From Budorcas taxicolor (lineage: Eukaryota > Chordata > Mammalia > Artiodactyla > Bovidae): a stretch of DNA of 64,000 nt. The first letter of the stretch is position 1. Every line of letters begins with the position of its first letter. The stretch is taken from positions 56,102,567 through 56,166,566 of the forward strand of contig NC_068912.1 of the NCBI RefSeq assembly GCF_023091745.1, given 5' to 3'. This document shows, piece by piece, positions 35,656-46,970 of the stretch. The position numbers were made by a program, and so were the translations under genes. The notes beneath the pieces were generated by a model, which was not told the origin of the DNA, ran no database searches, and saw nothing but the letters and a program-made list of their open reading frames with translations.

Positions 35656-36160
35656 CATAATTTATTTTGTTTCATTTTAATTATAGTAAAATACACATAA
35701 CATAATTTTCTTTCTTAACAGTTTTAAAGTGTACAGTTCAGTATTGCTAAGTGTATCCACATTGTTGTGCAATCAATCTCCAGAACTTTTCATCTTGTAA
35801 AACTGAAACTCTACACCTATTAAAAAAACAAGTCTCCATTTCCTTCTCTTCCCAGCCCTCAACAATTACCATTCTATGCTACCTATTTATTTGACTACTT
35901 TAGGTATGTTATAGAAGTAGAATCACAGATAAAAATGTGTCTTATTTGTGGTTGCCTTATTTCATTTAGCATGTCCTCAGGATTCATAGGTTCATCTGAT
36001 ATGTTGTAGCATGTGTCAAAATTTCCTTCTTTTTAAGGCTGAATAATATTCCATTGTACATTTCATTGTTTTATAGCCTCCACCTTTTAGCTATTGTGAA
36101 TGCTTCTATGAACATAGTGTACAAATATCTCCTTTGTTTTATGATTTTTAATCTATATTT
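35656..36160 (-). mobile_element. Second L1M 3' end, antisense
   Basis: A fresh L1 3' UTR begins here: 'tttaaagtgtacagttcagtattgctaagtgtatccacattgttgtgcaatcaatctccagaacttttcatcttg', then 'aggctgaataatattccattgtaca' and 'cctccaccttttagctattgtgaatg'. Its position inside the first L1 implies a later insertion. Confidence 0.85.
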
Positions 36161-36309
36161 CACAAATGAGATATGGTCTCAATATTTTTTCTCACAATGT
36201 CCTTGTCTGGTTCACATTATAATACTAATAAAATTAATCATAAACAATTTACTTTTTTCCTTCCTAGAACAGTTTATTTTTTATTGAGATTTTCTGTTCC
36301 ATAAATGTT

Positions 36310-36519
36310 TGAAAGTGTTAGTTGCTTAGTCATGTGTGACTCTTTGGAACCCTATAGCTTATAGCCTGCCAGACTCCTCTGTCCATGGGATTTTCTAGGC
36401 AAGAATACTGGAGTGGATTACCATACCCTCCTCCACGGGATCTTGTCAACCCAGGGACTGAACTCAGGTCTCCTGCATTGCAGGCAAATTCTTTCCTGTC
36501 TGAGCCACCAGGGAAATCT
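36310..36519 (-). mobile_element. Bov-tA SINE
   Basis: Minus-strand element with head complement 'ttctttcctgtctgagccaccagggaaatct' at right and a BovA unit to 36310. Confidence 0.9.
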
Positions 36520-37080
36520 CAGGTATTTAGTAGAGACAATCTTTAAAAACCATTTGGATCTAATATTTTTATTGTGGTATAATCTTAACTATTTTATGAT
36601 TTATTTATTATTCCAAGGTCTGTCCAGATTTTCTATTACTTTTTTAGTCAATTGTGGTAAATTAGTTTTCTAGAAATTTGTCTACATCATCTATTTTTTT
36701 CAGATGTATTCACAAAACATGTCTCACACTATTTTTTTCTTAATTTGTACTTGTTATAATTATTCCTTAGTTTTTATTCTTAATATTTTTATTTCTTTTC
36801 CCTTATATCTTACTTTTTTCAACCAACTTGCCCCACGTTTGACAATAGTTTAGTAACCAGGATTTTTAAGTTCTTTTTCTTGTATTTTTAAAAAATTTTA
36901 TTAATTGTGGCTCTACTTTTGAATGTTTCCTTTCTTCATCTTTGTCTGGCTTTATTCTTGTGCTTTTTCTAACTTTTTGAGTTTAATAATAATTCAATAA
37001 CATTCAGTCTTTCTTCTCTTATAAGAATTTAAGACTGCAATTTTTCTTCTATATATCACTTTAGCTTTACTCTTGGCTGG
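36520..37080 (-). mobile_element. L1M LINE, antisense, part 5
   Basis: 'ggtctgtccagattttctattacttttttagtcaattgtggtaaattagttttctagaaatttgtctacatcatct' is a clear antisense ORF2 stretch, followed by more decayed T-rich sequence. Confidence 0.72.
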
Positions 37081-37920
37081 ATGAATCACAAGCTGGAATC
37101 AAGATTATCAGGAGAAAAATCAATAATCTCTGTTAAGCAGATGATACCACCCTAATGGCAGTAAGCAAAAAGGAACTTAAAAACCTCTTGACAAGGGTGA
37201 AAGAGGGGAGTGAAAAAGCTGGCTTAAAACTCAGCATTCAAAATATTAACATCATGGCATCCCCCATCACTTCATGGCAAATAGATGGGGAAAAGTGGAA
37301 ACAGTGGCAGATTTTATTTTCTTGGGCTCCTAAATCACTGTGGATGGTAACTGCAGCCTTGAAAGTAAAATTTGATGCTTAGTCCTTGGAAGAAAAGCTA
37401 TGAAAAATCTAAACAGTGTGTTGAAAAATCAGAGATATCACTTTGCTGGCAAAGATCCATATAGCCAGAGCTATGGTTTTTCCAGAGGTCATATATGGGT
37501 ATGAGATTTGGACCATAAAGAAGGCTGAGAACTGAAGAATTGATGCTTTCAAATTGTGGTACTGGAGAAGACTCGAGAGTCCCTTGGATAGCAAGAAGAT
37601 CAAACCAGTCAATCCTAAAGAAAATCAATGTTGAATATTGACTGGAAGGACTGATGCTGGAGCTGAAGGGCCAATACATTGACTGCCTGGTGTGAAGAGC
37701 CCACCTCATTTGAAAAGACCCTGATGCTGGGAAGGATTGAGAGCAGGAGGAGAAGATGGCAACAGAGGATGAGATGGTTGGATGACATTGCCAATTCAGT
37801 GGACATGAGTATAGCAAACTCTGGGAGATAGTGAAGGACAGGGAAGCCTGGCATGCTGCAGTCCATGGAGTCACAATAGTTGGACACAACTTAGTGACTG
37901 AACAACAACAACAACAACAA
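37081..37920 (+). mobile_element. BovB LINE, 5'-truncated, older type with (CAA)n tail
   Basis: Runs from the RT palm region (a damaged YADD, 'gttaagcagatgatacc' at 37133-37149, where the Tyr codon is lost) to the 3' end. It finishes in AACAACAACAAC repeats instead of TGAAC repeats and has many stops and small deletions. It is nested in antisense L1 and lacks a clear target duplication. Confidence 0.9.
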
Positions 37921-38050
37921 CAAATTTTATGTAGTATTTTTATTTTTATTTAATTTTAAATATTTTCCATATTGGTTGTAATTTCTTTTGACACATTTTT
38001 TTTAATTTAATTTAAAATAAGGAATTTAAAAAATATTTTTCTTTCTTTTG
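37921..38050 (-). mobile_element. L1M LINE, antisense, part 6
   Basis: 'aaattttatgtagtatttttatttttatttaattttaaatattttcc' fits the antisense L1 phrase that normally follows the point where BovB interrupts. Confidence 0.5.
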
Positions 38051-38699
38051 GATTGTTAAATTATTCACCATCTTTAACTTTACTAATTGTTAACTTGAAC
38101 TAATAAATTTTTAATTTTCTAAGTGACTTTTAATAATTGAATTTTTAAATGTATCTCCATCACCAGTAGCCGCAGACAATTTGGGTTTTGTCAGTTTCAT
38201 AGTAAACAAAATAAAGTTCTATAATATAAAACTCAAGTAAATTGTTGACTCTTAAAATTTTCTCTTTTTGTGTAATTTTTTAAAATGTATCTTCTTTTGA
38301 TGAAATTTGGTAGTTAGTTCTAACAGTATACATGCTGGAGCAGAATATTTTAATGAGTAAATCTTGTTAACCCTACCATTTTACCAGATTCCTGAAGAAT
38401 ATAATCATAAAAAAATATTAAAGGCAGAGACAATGTAGGGCTGAAGCCTATAACCCATATGGTGATCTAGTCTACTGATCTCTCTTATCCTATGGAAGAA
38501 TCAAGGGCTTCTATTGCCAACTCAGCAAATTCAGAAGTGGAAGATACCTAAGCATTTCTCAATATTCACTTCCCAGGGACCAACTCTGCTATCTCTTGTG
38601 ATCTTCTGAAGGTAGAAGAGTTCCTTTATCAAGATAAGGCTTTGGAACTGGCCCTACAATATCAGTCCCATGAAAGAAAAGTCAAAGAGAAAACATAAG
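38051..38699. other. AT-rich sequence, nothing recognised
   Basis: It may contain further decayed L1. No clear match. Confidence 0.4.
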
Positions 38700-38714
38700 G
38701 GGGAACCAAAAAGA

Positions 38715-38878
38715 AAGAAAGTGAAGTCGTTCAGTTGTGTCCGACTCTTTGTGACCCACCAGGCTCCTCCATCCATGGAATTTTCTAGGCAAGAGTATTG
38801 GAGTGGGTTGTCATTTCCTTCTCCAGGGGATCTTCCCAACCCAGGGATCAAACCCAGGTCTCCCACATTGCAGGCAGA
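38715..38878 (-). mobile_element. Bov-tA SINE, head truncated
   Basis: Minus-strand BovA unit plus the inner part of the head, ending 'cccacattgcaggcag'. A perfect 15-bp duplication, GGGGAACCAAAAAGA, lies at 38700-38714 and 38879-38893, so the head was truncated at insertion. Confidence 0.94.
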
Positions 38879-38893
38879 GGGGAACCAAAAAGA

Positions 38894-39395
38894 GGAATGT
38901 GTTTAACCCAAGCAGGTTCATTTTATCGTCTTGTTCATTCCTTTCAGTACAAGCATCACATTCCAGAAAGGGAGGGACACTTTCCATGCATAAGGACTTC
39001 GTTTTTGTCTCTGACCCACTTCAGAATTCCTTCTTCTTGAGGAGGAGATAGAAGCAATGGCATTGGTCTCCCGCCCCACACCTCAGTCCTCAATAGTCAA
39101 ACTGATGACTGCAGGCAAGAGCACTTGGCACATCCAAATAGGGTTGCACCAAGACTGAAGGATCGAATGCTTCCTACAGCCAGATCTTAGCCTTGACCTT
39201 GTGATTAATTCAAGATAGAAGTGGAAAAGTGAGTTCATAAGAGAACTCAGGTGCTTGGGATTTTATAAAGTGATTTGAATGGAGGAAGGATATGAGTCTG
39301 GGAAGAAACATGAGGATGGTATCTCTAGTGAGAGGGGGGTGTCTAGCATAAATGAGGCAAATGTGATACTGAAGTTGGTTGATGGATCATTCATT
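38894..39395. other. Unique non-coding sequence
   Basis: Nothing recognised. Confidence 0.5.
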
Positions 39396-39655
39396 ATTAC
39401 TGAATATTTATAATAATAATAGCAAGTATTTATATAGCATCTACTATGTACTAAGTTCTTGATATTTATTAAATTATTTAACATTTATAAAAACTCTATG
39501 ATGTTATTGCCATCTCTAATTTATACATGCTACAACTGCAGCATGGAAAAATTAAAGATCACATAACTAGTAGGTGACAGAACTGATATTCTAACCTAGG
39601 CAGACTAGTCATAGAGCCCATGCTCTCCTTAACCACTATGCTATATATGGTCTTT
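39396..39655 (-). repeat. MIR SINE, nearly complete
   Basis: Antisense MIR across its length: 'agcaagtatttatatagcatctactatgtactaagttcttg', 'ttatttaacatttataaaaactctatgatg', 'gaactgatattctaacc', 'gcccatgctctccttaaccactatgctatat'. Confidence 0.8.
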
Positions 39656-39789
39656 TAATATATTATTAATTGAAGTAATGCTCAAGTAAATGCCAAGTGA
39701 AATATAGCATTGAATTGTAACATACCTAAGAAAAAGTAGCTACCAAAGAATCTAAGAGAAGAACACAATGATTCTTATAGATTCATCCC

Positions 39790-39960
39790 AAATGGATAAA
39801 ATTATATCTGAGACCTAAAAAAAAAAATGGTAATTGTTCAAGAAGACAGTCAGAGGTGGATTCCAGGCAGACGAAAGAAGAATATGGAAAGGACCCCAGG
39901 CTTGAACTATGTGTAGCTAAAAGGTTCATTGAAGACACTATGGGGAGAAGCAATAGGAAA
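39790..39960 (-). repeat. L2 fragment (weak)
   Basis: 'tatctgagacctaaa' and 'gtggattccaggcagacgaaagaagaatatggaaagg' resemble the antisense L2 phrase 'gagctgagacctga...attccaggcagagg'. Confidence 0.35.
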
Positions 39961-40324
39961 AGGCACTGTAGTAGACTGTGGCATAGCCCTACTAGAGAGG
40001 GATTACCAGAGTTGGACCAAACTAGATAAGAAATAAAATTGACAAAATTTAAAAAACCCATAAAACCCAAGAGAAACCATCTTCCTCATGGGTAAGAAAA
40101 CAAATGCTTGAAGGGTAAGGGAAACAAAGACAGAAATTGTTTTCTTGACTTCTGGCAAGTTGATAGCCTGAAACATGTCAGACACATAAATTACAGTGTT
40201 CAATAATTTTTCATGTGTTTCCCTTCATAGTCTTTCTACAAGACTTTAAGTTACTAAAGTACAGAAATCATGTTGAAATTATGTCTATATTCCATTAAAA
40301 AATAACCCAAAGAAAACATCATAG

Positions 40325-41898
40325 GTGTGTTGCCAGGGTCCAGCCCCGGTGGATCCAGGGTAATTTGAAGGTGGGGACAGAGTCGGCGTCCTGGAAAAAA
40401 CTTTAATTACAGATATAGAGGGAGATTAGAAACAGATAGTGTAGTAGGAGATAGTGTAGAAAAGGAGGCTGAATAACTTGGATTACGTGGAATAGCATCC
40501 ATGCTCCAGATGGGAATTCAGCCAGAAAAACGGTAGCAAGAAAGAAGCGACATGGGGGAATCAGTCTTTCCGGAAACTGATCCGATTTCTTTATTTTTAG
40601 GTTTGCTTATATACCTTTTGTTACATATAGGGATGAATACAGAGTCACACGGGGGTCAGCAGTCCTGACCTTTATCAAAATCAGGTGCTTCACATAAAAA
40701 GGTCTTAGGGATTTTATGATCCTTTCTTTCTGATAACCAAAAAACTTGTTTTTTTCAAGGGTGTTTTTTCTTAAACCAGGCACCACCCTCCAAATAAAGT
40801 TACATTCCTATAGGGTGAGGGTGTAGTGAGTTACAATCAAGAAAGGAATTTATTTAACCCAAGGTTAACATGATTAATCTTAAAGGTTAATACTTATTTC
40901 CCCTATATGTTTAAAGGTTAATGTTTATTTTTCCTATATGCTAGTTATATTCATTATAAGGGCAGGGAATATGGAGATTTAGCAGCAAACATCAGCCCAA
41001 CAAATGAAAATCCTTTCACCAATGCTCCCCTTAAGATCTATTTAGTCTTAAGATAGTGATAAAGTTACATTTTTACATAGCAAGGACACAGTGATCACAA
41101 AGTACAGTGATCTATTACGAAAGAGAAAATCCATTAACTCAAAAAGTCTAGTATTGCTAACCTTAAAACTTCTATATTTCCTTTTCTATATTCCAAATAC
41201 ATTGATTAATATATTCCCAGGTGCCTAAGGATATGGAGGCCTGGCAGCAATCATTGACTCAACAAAAAGAAAAAGCCCTATGCTAATTAAGACTCTCAAA
41301 ATACTCCAAAACTCTCTGTGCTATTTATGGTTAAGAGGTAGTAAACAATCCTGTGCGTAGTGGCAGGAGTATGGATAATCCTGTCACACAAGCTAGTCTG
41401 TCAGCAGAGAGGTTTGACCTGAAACATCCTTGTCCCACCCAGGGGAGGGAATTAGCAGCAATTATTGACACAACAAATGAAGAAACCCTTCACCAATATA
41501 ATTCCTAACCAACCCACTATACTAATAATTTCTAACTCCCCAAAAGAATTTGCCTTTAGTAAATCTAAACAATCACATGTGGCCAGACGAACCTATACAG
41601 GTGGGCTAGATAACCTTCAGAGGAGTCCGTAAGCTGAAACACTCTTGTCACGCCCAAGAATTTTTATTGCCTTGGAGCTGCACGTATACTCCTTCTCCGA
41701 GAGAAACGGTTATGGGGGAGAGCCCCCCCGTAAAGTCAGAGGTGTAGGTGAGAGCATAAAACAGACTCTGGTTTTGGGGTAGATGCTCGGGAACAGGGGG
41801 TTTCCTGAGGCTTGATCAAGCCTTTGCCTATGCCAAGCCTCCTTCCTCATGATCTTTGCCATGGGCGGAGTTTCTCAGGCTGGCTCCCGGCAGTGTGT
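40325..41898 (-). mobile_element. Solo LTR of an ERVK-like endogenous retrovirus
   Basis: A 1562-bp LTR at 40331-41892 is bounded by TGCC...GGCA and flanked by a perfect 6-bp duplication GTGTGT (40325-40330 and 41893-41898), the length typical of class II (beta-like, ERVK) viruses. On the minus strand a TATATAA box (40607-40613) is followed closely by AATAAA (40590-40595), as in beta-retroviral LTRs, which sets the orientation and implies a long U3 (about 1.3 kb) and an R-U5 of about 0.26 kb. No gag, pol, env, primer site or second LTR is present, so it is a recombination product. It is probably related to the cattle BTLTR1 group, named from memory. Confidence 0.85.
40590..40613 (-). promoter_or_regulatory. 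LTR core promoter and poly(A) signal
   Basis: Minus-strand TATATAA at 40613-40607, then AATAAA at 40595-40590. The spacing of about 12 bases between them is compact. Both are intact by sequence. Activity is unknown. Confidence 0.5.
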
Positions 41899-42109
41899 GA
41901 GCATTACTTACTATGAGCAGTAAGTCTCCACTCTAATTATTTACATCTTTATAAATATGCTTTGTTTGTTAACAATTTTTCTAGACCTTGGTGTCGTTGA
42001 CTTCTAAGGAAGTAAATAATAAAAATTTTAAGACCACATGATATATTATACTATCTTTGAAACAATCTGCTGAGATTGAATTTTATCCCCCAGAATATAA
42101 TAGCTCCTT
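41899..42109. other. Unique non-coding sequence
   Basis: Right flank of the LTR. Nothing recognised. Confidence 0.45.
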
Positions 42110-42119
42110 ATGATCACAA

Positions 42120-42247
42120 TCGGAGAAGGCAATGGCACTCCACTCCAGTACTCTTGCCTGGAAAATCCCGTGGACGATGGAGCCTGGTAGGCTGCAATCT
42201 ATAGGGTCGCACAGAGTCGGACACGACTGAAGCGACTTAGCAGCAGC
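42120..42247 (+). mobile_element. Monomeric BovA SINE with (AGC)n tail
   Basis: A single BovA unit, 128 bases, from 'tcggagaaggcaatggcactcc' to 'gaagcgacttagcagcag'. It has its own 10-bp duplication, ATGATCACAA, at 42110-42119 and 42248-42257. The tail is that of Bov-A2, yet only one unit is present. Confidence 0.92.
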
Positions 42248-42290
42248 ATGATCACAACAGTGTGAGAAAGCATGGATTTCCATGGAGGAA

Positions 42291-42492
42291 AAGTGAAAGT
42301 TGCTCAGTCATGTCCAGTTCTTTGCGACTCCATGGAGTGTAGCCTGCCAGGCTCCTCTGTCCATGGGCTTCTCTGGGCATAAATACTGGAGTGGGTAACC
42401 ATTCCCTTCTCTAGTGGATCTTCCCAACCCAGGGACCAAACCCAGGCTTCCTGCATCTCAGGCAGATTCTTTACTGTCTGAGCTACCAAGAA
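42291..42492 (-). mobile_element. Bov-tA SINE
   Basis: Minus-strand element with head complement 'ttctttactgtctgagctaccaagaa' at right and BovA unit at left. It lies only about 35 bases from the monomeric BovA. Confidence 0.9.
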
Positions 42493-43129
42493 TGGATACT
42501 AAATTGACATTATTTTTCCTATATTTTACTCTGTCGCAAGAATAAATGGGCAATATAATTTTGTTGCACACTTTTTTTTTTTGTACCTTCAGACAAATTC
42601 TAAGCCATTAGAGAAATCAGCATTTCTGATACTTGTTAAAAACAATAGACATACTTTACATTGTAGGCTAAAGATGGAATTTTTCTCAGATTCTTTGGGA
42701 GCTTTTGAGACCACAAGGTCATTGTGGCCATGCTACCTGAGTTTGGAAGTGAAGCACTCTTAATTTTCTTTAATACAGTGGGGACACATAGGCAAAAAAG
42801 ATTTCTGTTGTCCTCATTTAGCTCTGTTTTTAGAACATGGTGGGTGGTTGTATGACACAGAGTGACTTTCCTAGAAATCACTGTAAAAATTATTCACATA
42901 TACATATCTGTGAGTATAAAAATGTATTCTTTCTCCTCTCTTTCTCTTTGTTTCTTTCTCTCTATATATAAATATGTGCATCCATAAATTATATCAGAAT
43001 ATCAGGAGTTTATTAACTATGAAGATAAAAAATCACCAGAGGAAAAAAGATACTTTTACAGAAAGTTTTTTTTTAAATTAATAAGACAGATCCAACTATT
43101 CCCACTATTTACTAACCTCAGGTATCATT
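42493..43129. other. AT-rich unique sequence
   Basis: Short T-runs and a TATA patch near 42962-42975. No gene or repeat family recognised. Confidence 0.5.
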
Positions 43130-43245
43130 TATTCCAAGTATAGTTACTGAGCTCTTACAAGGTGCCAGGCACTGTATTAGGCCTTGGGAATATAGTAGTA
43201 TGTAAGACAAACACATCTACTCCTAGAGAGTCAGGCCTTACTGCA
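43130..43245 (-). repeat. L2 LINE 3' end
   Basis: Antisense L2: 'tactgagctcttacaaggtgccaggcactgtattaggccttgggaatatagtagtatgtaagacaaacac'. Confidence 0.75.
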
Positions 43246-43447
43246 GAATAAATAGTCCCTTTAGGGTAAGTTTGAGAGTAGGTGATATATATGAAAGATA
43301 TACCTTCTGTGGGAAGCCAATTAATAAATAGCTTCTGTCATTACCTTTGTCTGAAGCAGACACTGGGAGCTAAATCAATTGTCTCCTAAATTCATTTTGT
43401 TCAATCCTTAACTCATTCAAACAGGACAAACACCAAACAAAATCTCT

Positions 43448-43719
43448 GCTACTGCTGCTAAGTCACTTCAGTCGTGTCTGACTCTGTGCGACCCCATAGA
43501 CTGCAGCCCACCAGGCTCTACCATCCCTGGGATTCTCCAGGCAAGAACACTGGAGTGGGTTGCCATTTCCTTCTCCAATGCGTGAAAGTGAAAAGTGAAA
43601 GTGAAGTCACTCAGTTGTGTCCAACTCTTCGCGACCCCCTGGACTGCAGCCTCCCAGGCTCCTCTGAACATGGGATTTTCCAGGCAAGAGTACTGGAGTG
43701 GGTTGCCATTGCCTTCTCC
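43448..43719 (-). mobile_element. Bov-A2 SINE (dimer)
   Basis: Two BovA units on the minus strand joined by 'gtgaaagtgaaaagtgaaagtg', with the (CAG)n tail complement at the left end (43448-43460). A 12-bp duplication, AACAAAATCTCT, lies at 43436-43447 and 43720-43731. Confidence 0.96.
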
Positions 43720-43731
43720 AACAAAATCTCT

Positions 43732-44789
43732 ACATACAAGTAAATATTCAGCAAGTTTTGACAATGGTTTTTAAAACTGCTCCATGCTAAACTTCCTTAT
43801 GTGCCCATGTCTAAATGTCTCCTGCTTACCTGCATGCAGTAAAGAAACTAACATCTGGTTTTTGCTACTTTGACTCCCACATCAGACCATATCATTTAAC
43901 CAACTCCAGAACTAAACAATATTCTTCCTTATCATGTGTCAAGTTTAATAACTGCTACAAGGAAAACATGACCATGCTTCCAAAGAGTAGTCCACTTCAC
44001 ACTTTGTTACACACCAGCTGATGTGTAACTCAAGGTTTGGTTTCAAGGGAGTTAAAAAAAAAAAGTCCTGTAGCCTACCATGAAGTTAAAGATCAGCCTA
44101 AGTGGGTATAGTGGCATTGTTTGCCTTATTATAATTCTTCATTATCTAATTATAATTAAAGAAGGCTAGTAGAATTTTGTTTTCAAGTTTCTTAAGAACA
44201 GTTTTTTTTTGTTCAAGCTCATTTCCTGTTTTTAATATTTTTTAAGCAATATAGTTCTTCAAGAGTATTGTCTGTCTTTCAAAATAGAAACTATGAACCT
44301 TTAAGTGATTTATCCATTCTGAACTCATTCCCTTGTGAAGGCTGCCATATGTCTTTTCTTTTCCTCATACTTGAAATTATATTTTGTATTTGAGTGGTAT
44401 TGTTTCTTTTTATATCAGTGATGAAAAGTTTGGCAAATTTCTAAAAGTCTACATATTATATTCTACTATCATTTTGATCAAAATAAATGGAATATATCCT
44501 GTTAATATTTTTACAGAACAAGAAAGAGAGGTAAATTCTTTAAAGTAACTAGAGAAGTTTCCTAGACAAAATGTAAGGATTTACAAAATTCTAATCTGGG
44601 AAAGATGACCATACAAACCAGTCCCGGGGAACTGGTACTTGACTTGGACTATTGTTACCCCATTTCAAAATTCTTAACTGGTAATTCCTGGTGATTCATA
44701 ATTTCTCAGAAAAATTTCAGGGTGATCAGCATTTTTTTAAAGAAAGTCAAATACTTTTGCAGTCATTGGTGTCATACAGTCAATGATTT
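43732..44789. other. Unique AT-rich sequence
   Basis: No exon or clear repeat. Leads into an antisense L1. Confidence 0.45.
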
Positions 44790-45334
44790 ATTTTTTAAAA
44801 AACAATCTGTATGAGATTAGGTAAATTCTCTTTTATTCTCAGTTTATGAAGAACTTCTTTATGATCATTCATGGATATAATTTTTTATCCATTCTTTAAT
44901 ATTCATTGAAGTGACCATATTATTTTTCTCATATTTTTATTAAAGTGGGTGACTCACTGATTGATTTTTGAATGTTAACCTTGCATTGTCGGGATAAACT
45001 TGACTCCATTATGACAAATTTATTACATTTATATATTACTAGTTTCCATTTTCTAATGTGTTGTTTAGGATTATTGAAGCAATATTTGTGTAAGCCATTA
45101 GTCTGTACTTATTTATCCTTTCTTTAAAAGTCCTTGACAGGTTTTAATATTAAAGGTTATCTTAGTCTTTTAAAATGAATTTGAAAGTGTTTTCAGTTTG
45201 ATTGTCTAGGAGAATTATAAAATTAGTGTAATTTTTCTAAAATGTTTGGAATAATTCACAGGTGAAGCCATCTTGAGTTAAAAACTTTTTGTAGAAAATT
45301 TTTTATTAAGGATTCAATTTATTTAATGGATGTT
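44790..45334 (-). mobile_element. L1M LINE (second block), antisense, part 1
   Basis: Antisense ORF2: 'gatttttgaatgttaaccttgcattgtcgggataaactt', 'aataattcacaggtgaagccatctt', 'ttttattaaggattcaatttatttaatgg'. It resumes after the BovB at 45335. Confidence 0.8.
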
Positions 45335-45912
45335 AAATCACTGCAGATATTGACTGCAGCCATGAAATTAAAAGACGCTTACTCCTTGGAAGAAAAGTTA
45401 TGACCAACCTAGACAGCATATTGAAAAGCACAGACATTGCTTTGCCAACAAAGGTCTGTCTAGTCAAGGCTATGGTTTTTCCAGTGGTCATGTATGGATG
45501 TGAGAGTTGGACTTTGAAGAAGGCTGAGTGCTAAAGAATTGATGCTTTTGAACTGTGGTGTTGGAGAAGACTCTTGAGAGTCCCTTGGACTGCAAGGAGG
45601 TCCAACTAGTCCATCCTAAAGGAGACCAGTCCTGGGTGTTCACTGGAAGGACTGATGCTGAGGCTGAAACTCCAATATTTGGCCACCTCATGCGAAGAGT
45701 TGACTCATTGGAAAAGACTCTGATGCTGGGAGGGCTGGGGGGCAGGAGGAGAAGGGGACGACCGAGGATGAGATGGCTGGATGGCATCATTGACTCGATG
45801 GACGTGAGTCTGAGTGAACTCCGGGAGTTGGTGATGGGCAGGGAGGCCTGGCGTTCTGCGATTCACAGGGTTGCAAAGAGTCGGACATTACTGAGTGATT
45901 GAACTGAACTGA
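45335..45912 (+). mobile_element. BovB LINE 3' fragment in L1
   Basis: Begins in the coding region after the RT palm ('aaatcactgcagatattgactgcagccatgaaattaaaagacgc') and ends in TGAAC repeats. The best frame is 45555-45902 (115 codons of the C-terminal region), with a one-base loss near 45675 relative to other copies. The L1 reads on at both sides. Confidence 0.93.
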
Positions 45913-46646
45913 GAACTATTCAAATTTTCTATTTATTATTTTATTAGTTTGAAAATTTGTGTTTTTCTAGAAATTTATCTATTTCATCTAAATTTTCAAG
46001 TATAACAGCATAAAGTTTTTTCACATTATGCTCTTTGTATCCTTTCAATGTTTCTAGGATTGTAATAATGTCCTATTTTTTTTAGTTCTTACATTAGTAA
46101 TTTGTATCTTTTTATCAGCCTATCTGTCTGAGAGTCTTTTCAAAGAACAAACTTTTGGCTTTGTTGATTTCGTATAAATATTTGTCTTTTTCATTACTTT
46201 TTGCTTTTTATCTTTAATAGTTTCTTTATTTTGTTGTGGGTTCTTATACATTCCTTCAGATGAATTCTCACAATATTGATTTTCAGCCCTTCTTCTTTTC
46301 TAGTACATCTATTTAAGGTCATAAATTTCCCTCTGATCAGAAATCTGGGAAATTCCTAAAAGTTTTGATATGTTATAGTTTCATCTTCATTTAGATCAAA
46401 ATATTTTCAATTTTCCTAGCACTCTCTTATTTTCTACAGAGATGATTTATAAATATGTTGGTTGACTTCCAATCATTTGGATTTTTTAAAAATACTACTT
46501 TTTATTGATCTCTAGTTTAATTCCACTGAGATCAAAGAACATACTCTAATTGAATTGTCTCCTAAAATTCGAGACTTCCTTGATTATCCAGGGTATGGTC
46601 AATTTGGGTAAATATCCCACATATACTTTAATATAATAAATAGTTT
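45913..46646 (-). mobile_element. L1M LINE (second block), antisense, part 2
   Basis: 'attcaaattttctatttatta', 'gtttttctagaaatttatctatttcatctaaattttcaag', 'ggctttgttgatttcg', 'gatctctagtttaattccactgagatcaaagaacatactct', all antisense ORF2 phrases in the right order. Confidence 0.85.
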
Positions 46647-46970
46647 CAGCTTCCCTTCCCACCACCTTCCCTTCCCACCACCTTCCCTTCCCCCACCTTG
46701 ATGGGAGCGGGGGTGTCCTGGCCGCCACAGACCGAGGAGACAGAGCCGGGGGCCGTCACTTCAGAGTTGGGGCTGAGGCGTCCTCTGGGGAGAGCGTGCC
46801 AAGACTGCTGCAGCAGCTGGCCGAGTATTATTGTGCATGTTAGGATTCTCTTTGGAGAAGGAAATGGCAACCCACTCCAGTATTCTTGCCTCGAGAATCC
46901 CACGGACAGAGGAGCCTGGTGGCTACAGTCCATGGGGTCACAAAGAGTTGGACACGACTGAGTGAGCAGC
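46647..46970 (+). mobile_element. Composite retroposon: GC-rich unknown segment fused to BovA
   Basis: The insertion is defined by a 12-bp duplication, AATAAATAGTTT, at 46635-46646 and 46971-46982. Inside, plus strand: a 16-bp pyrimidine repeat (TTCCCTTCCCACCACC, about three copies, 46651-46698), then about 155 bases of GC-rich, CpG-containing sequence matching no repeat I know (46699-46855), then a BovA unit (46856-46970). There is no tRNA-like head. The unknown part has the feel of exon or CpG-island DNA but I cannot name a source. The order (hexamer-like repeat, GC-rich body, SINE end) is reminiscent of primate SVA, by analogy only. Confidence 0.75.

Noticed and set aside
40331..41892. Possible retroviral coding remnants inside the LTR region
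   Set aside because: No gag, pol or env similarity and no second LTR. The whole segment fits one LTR bounded by a 6-bp duplication.
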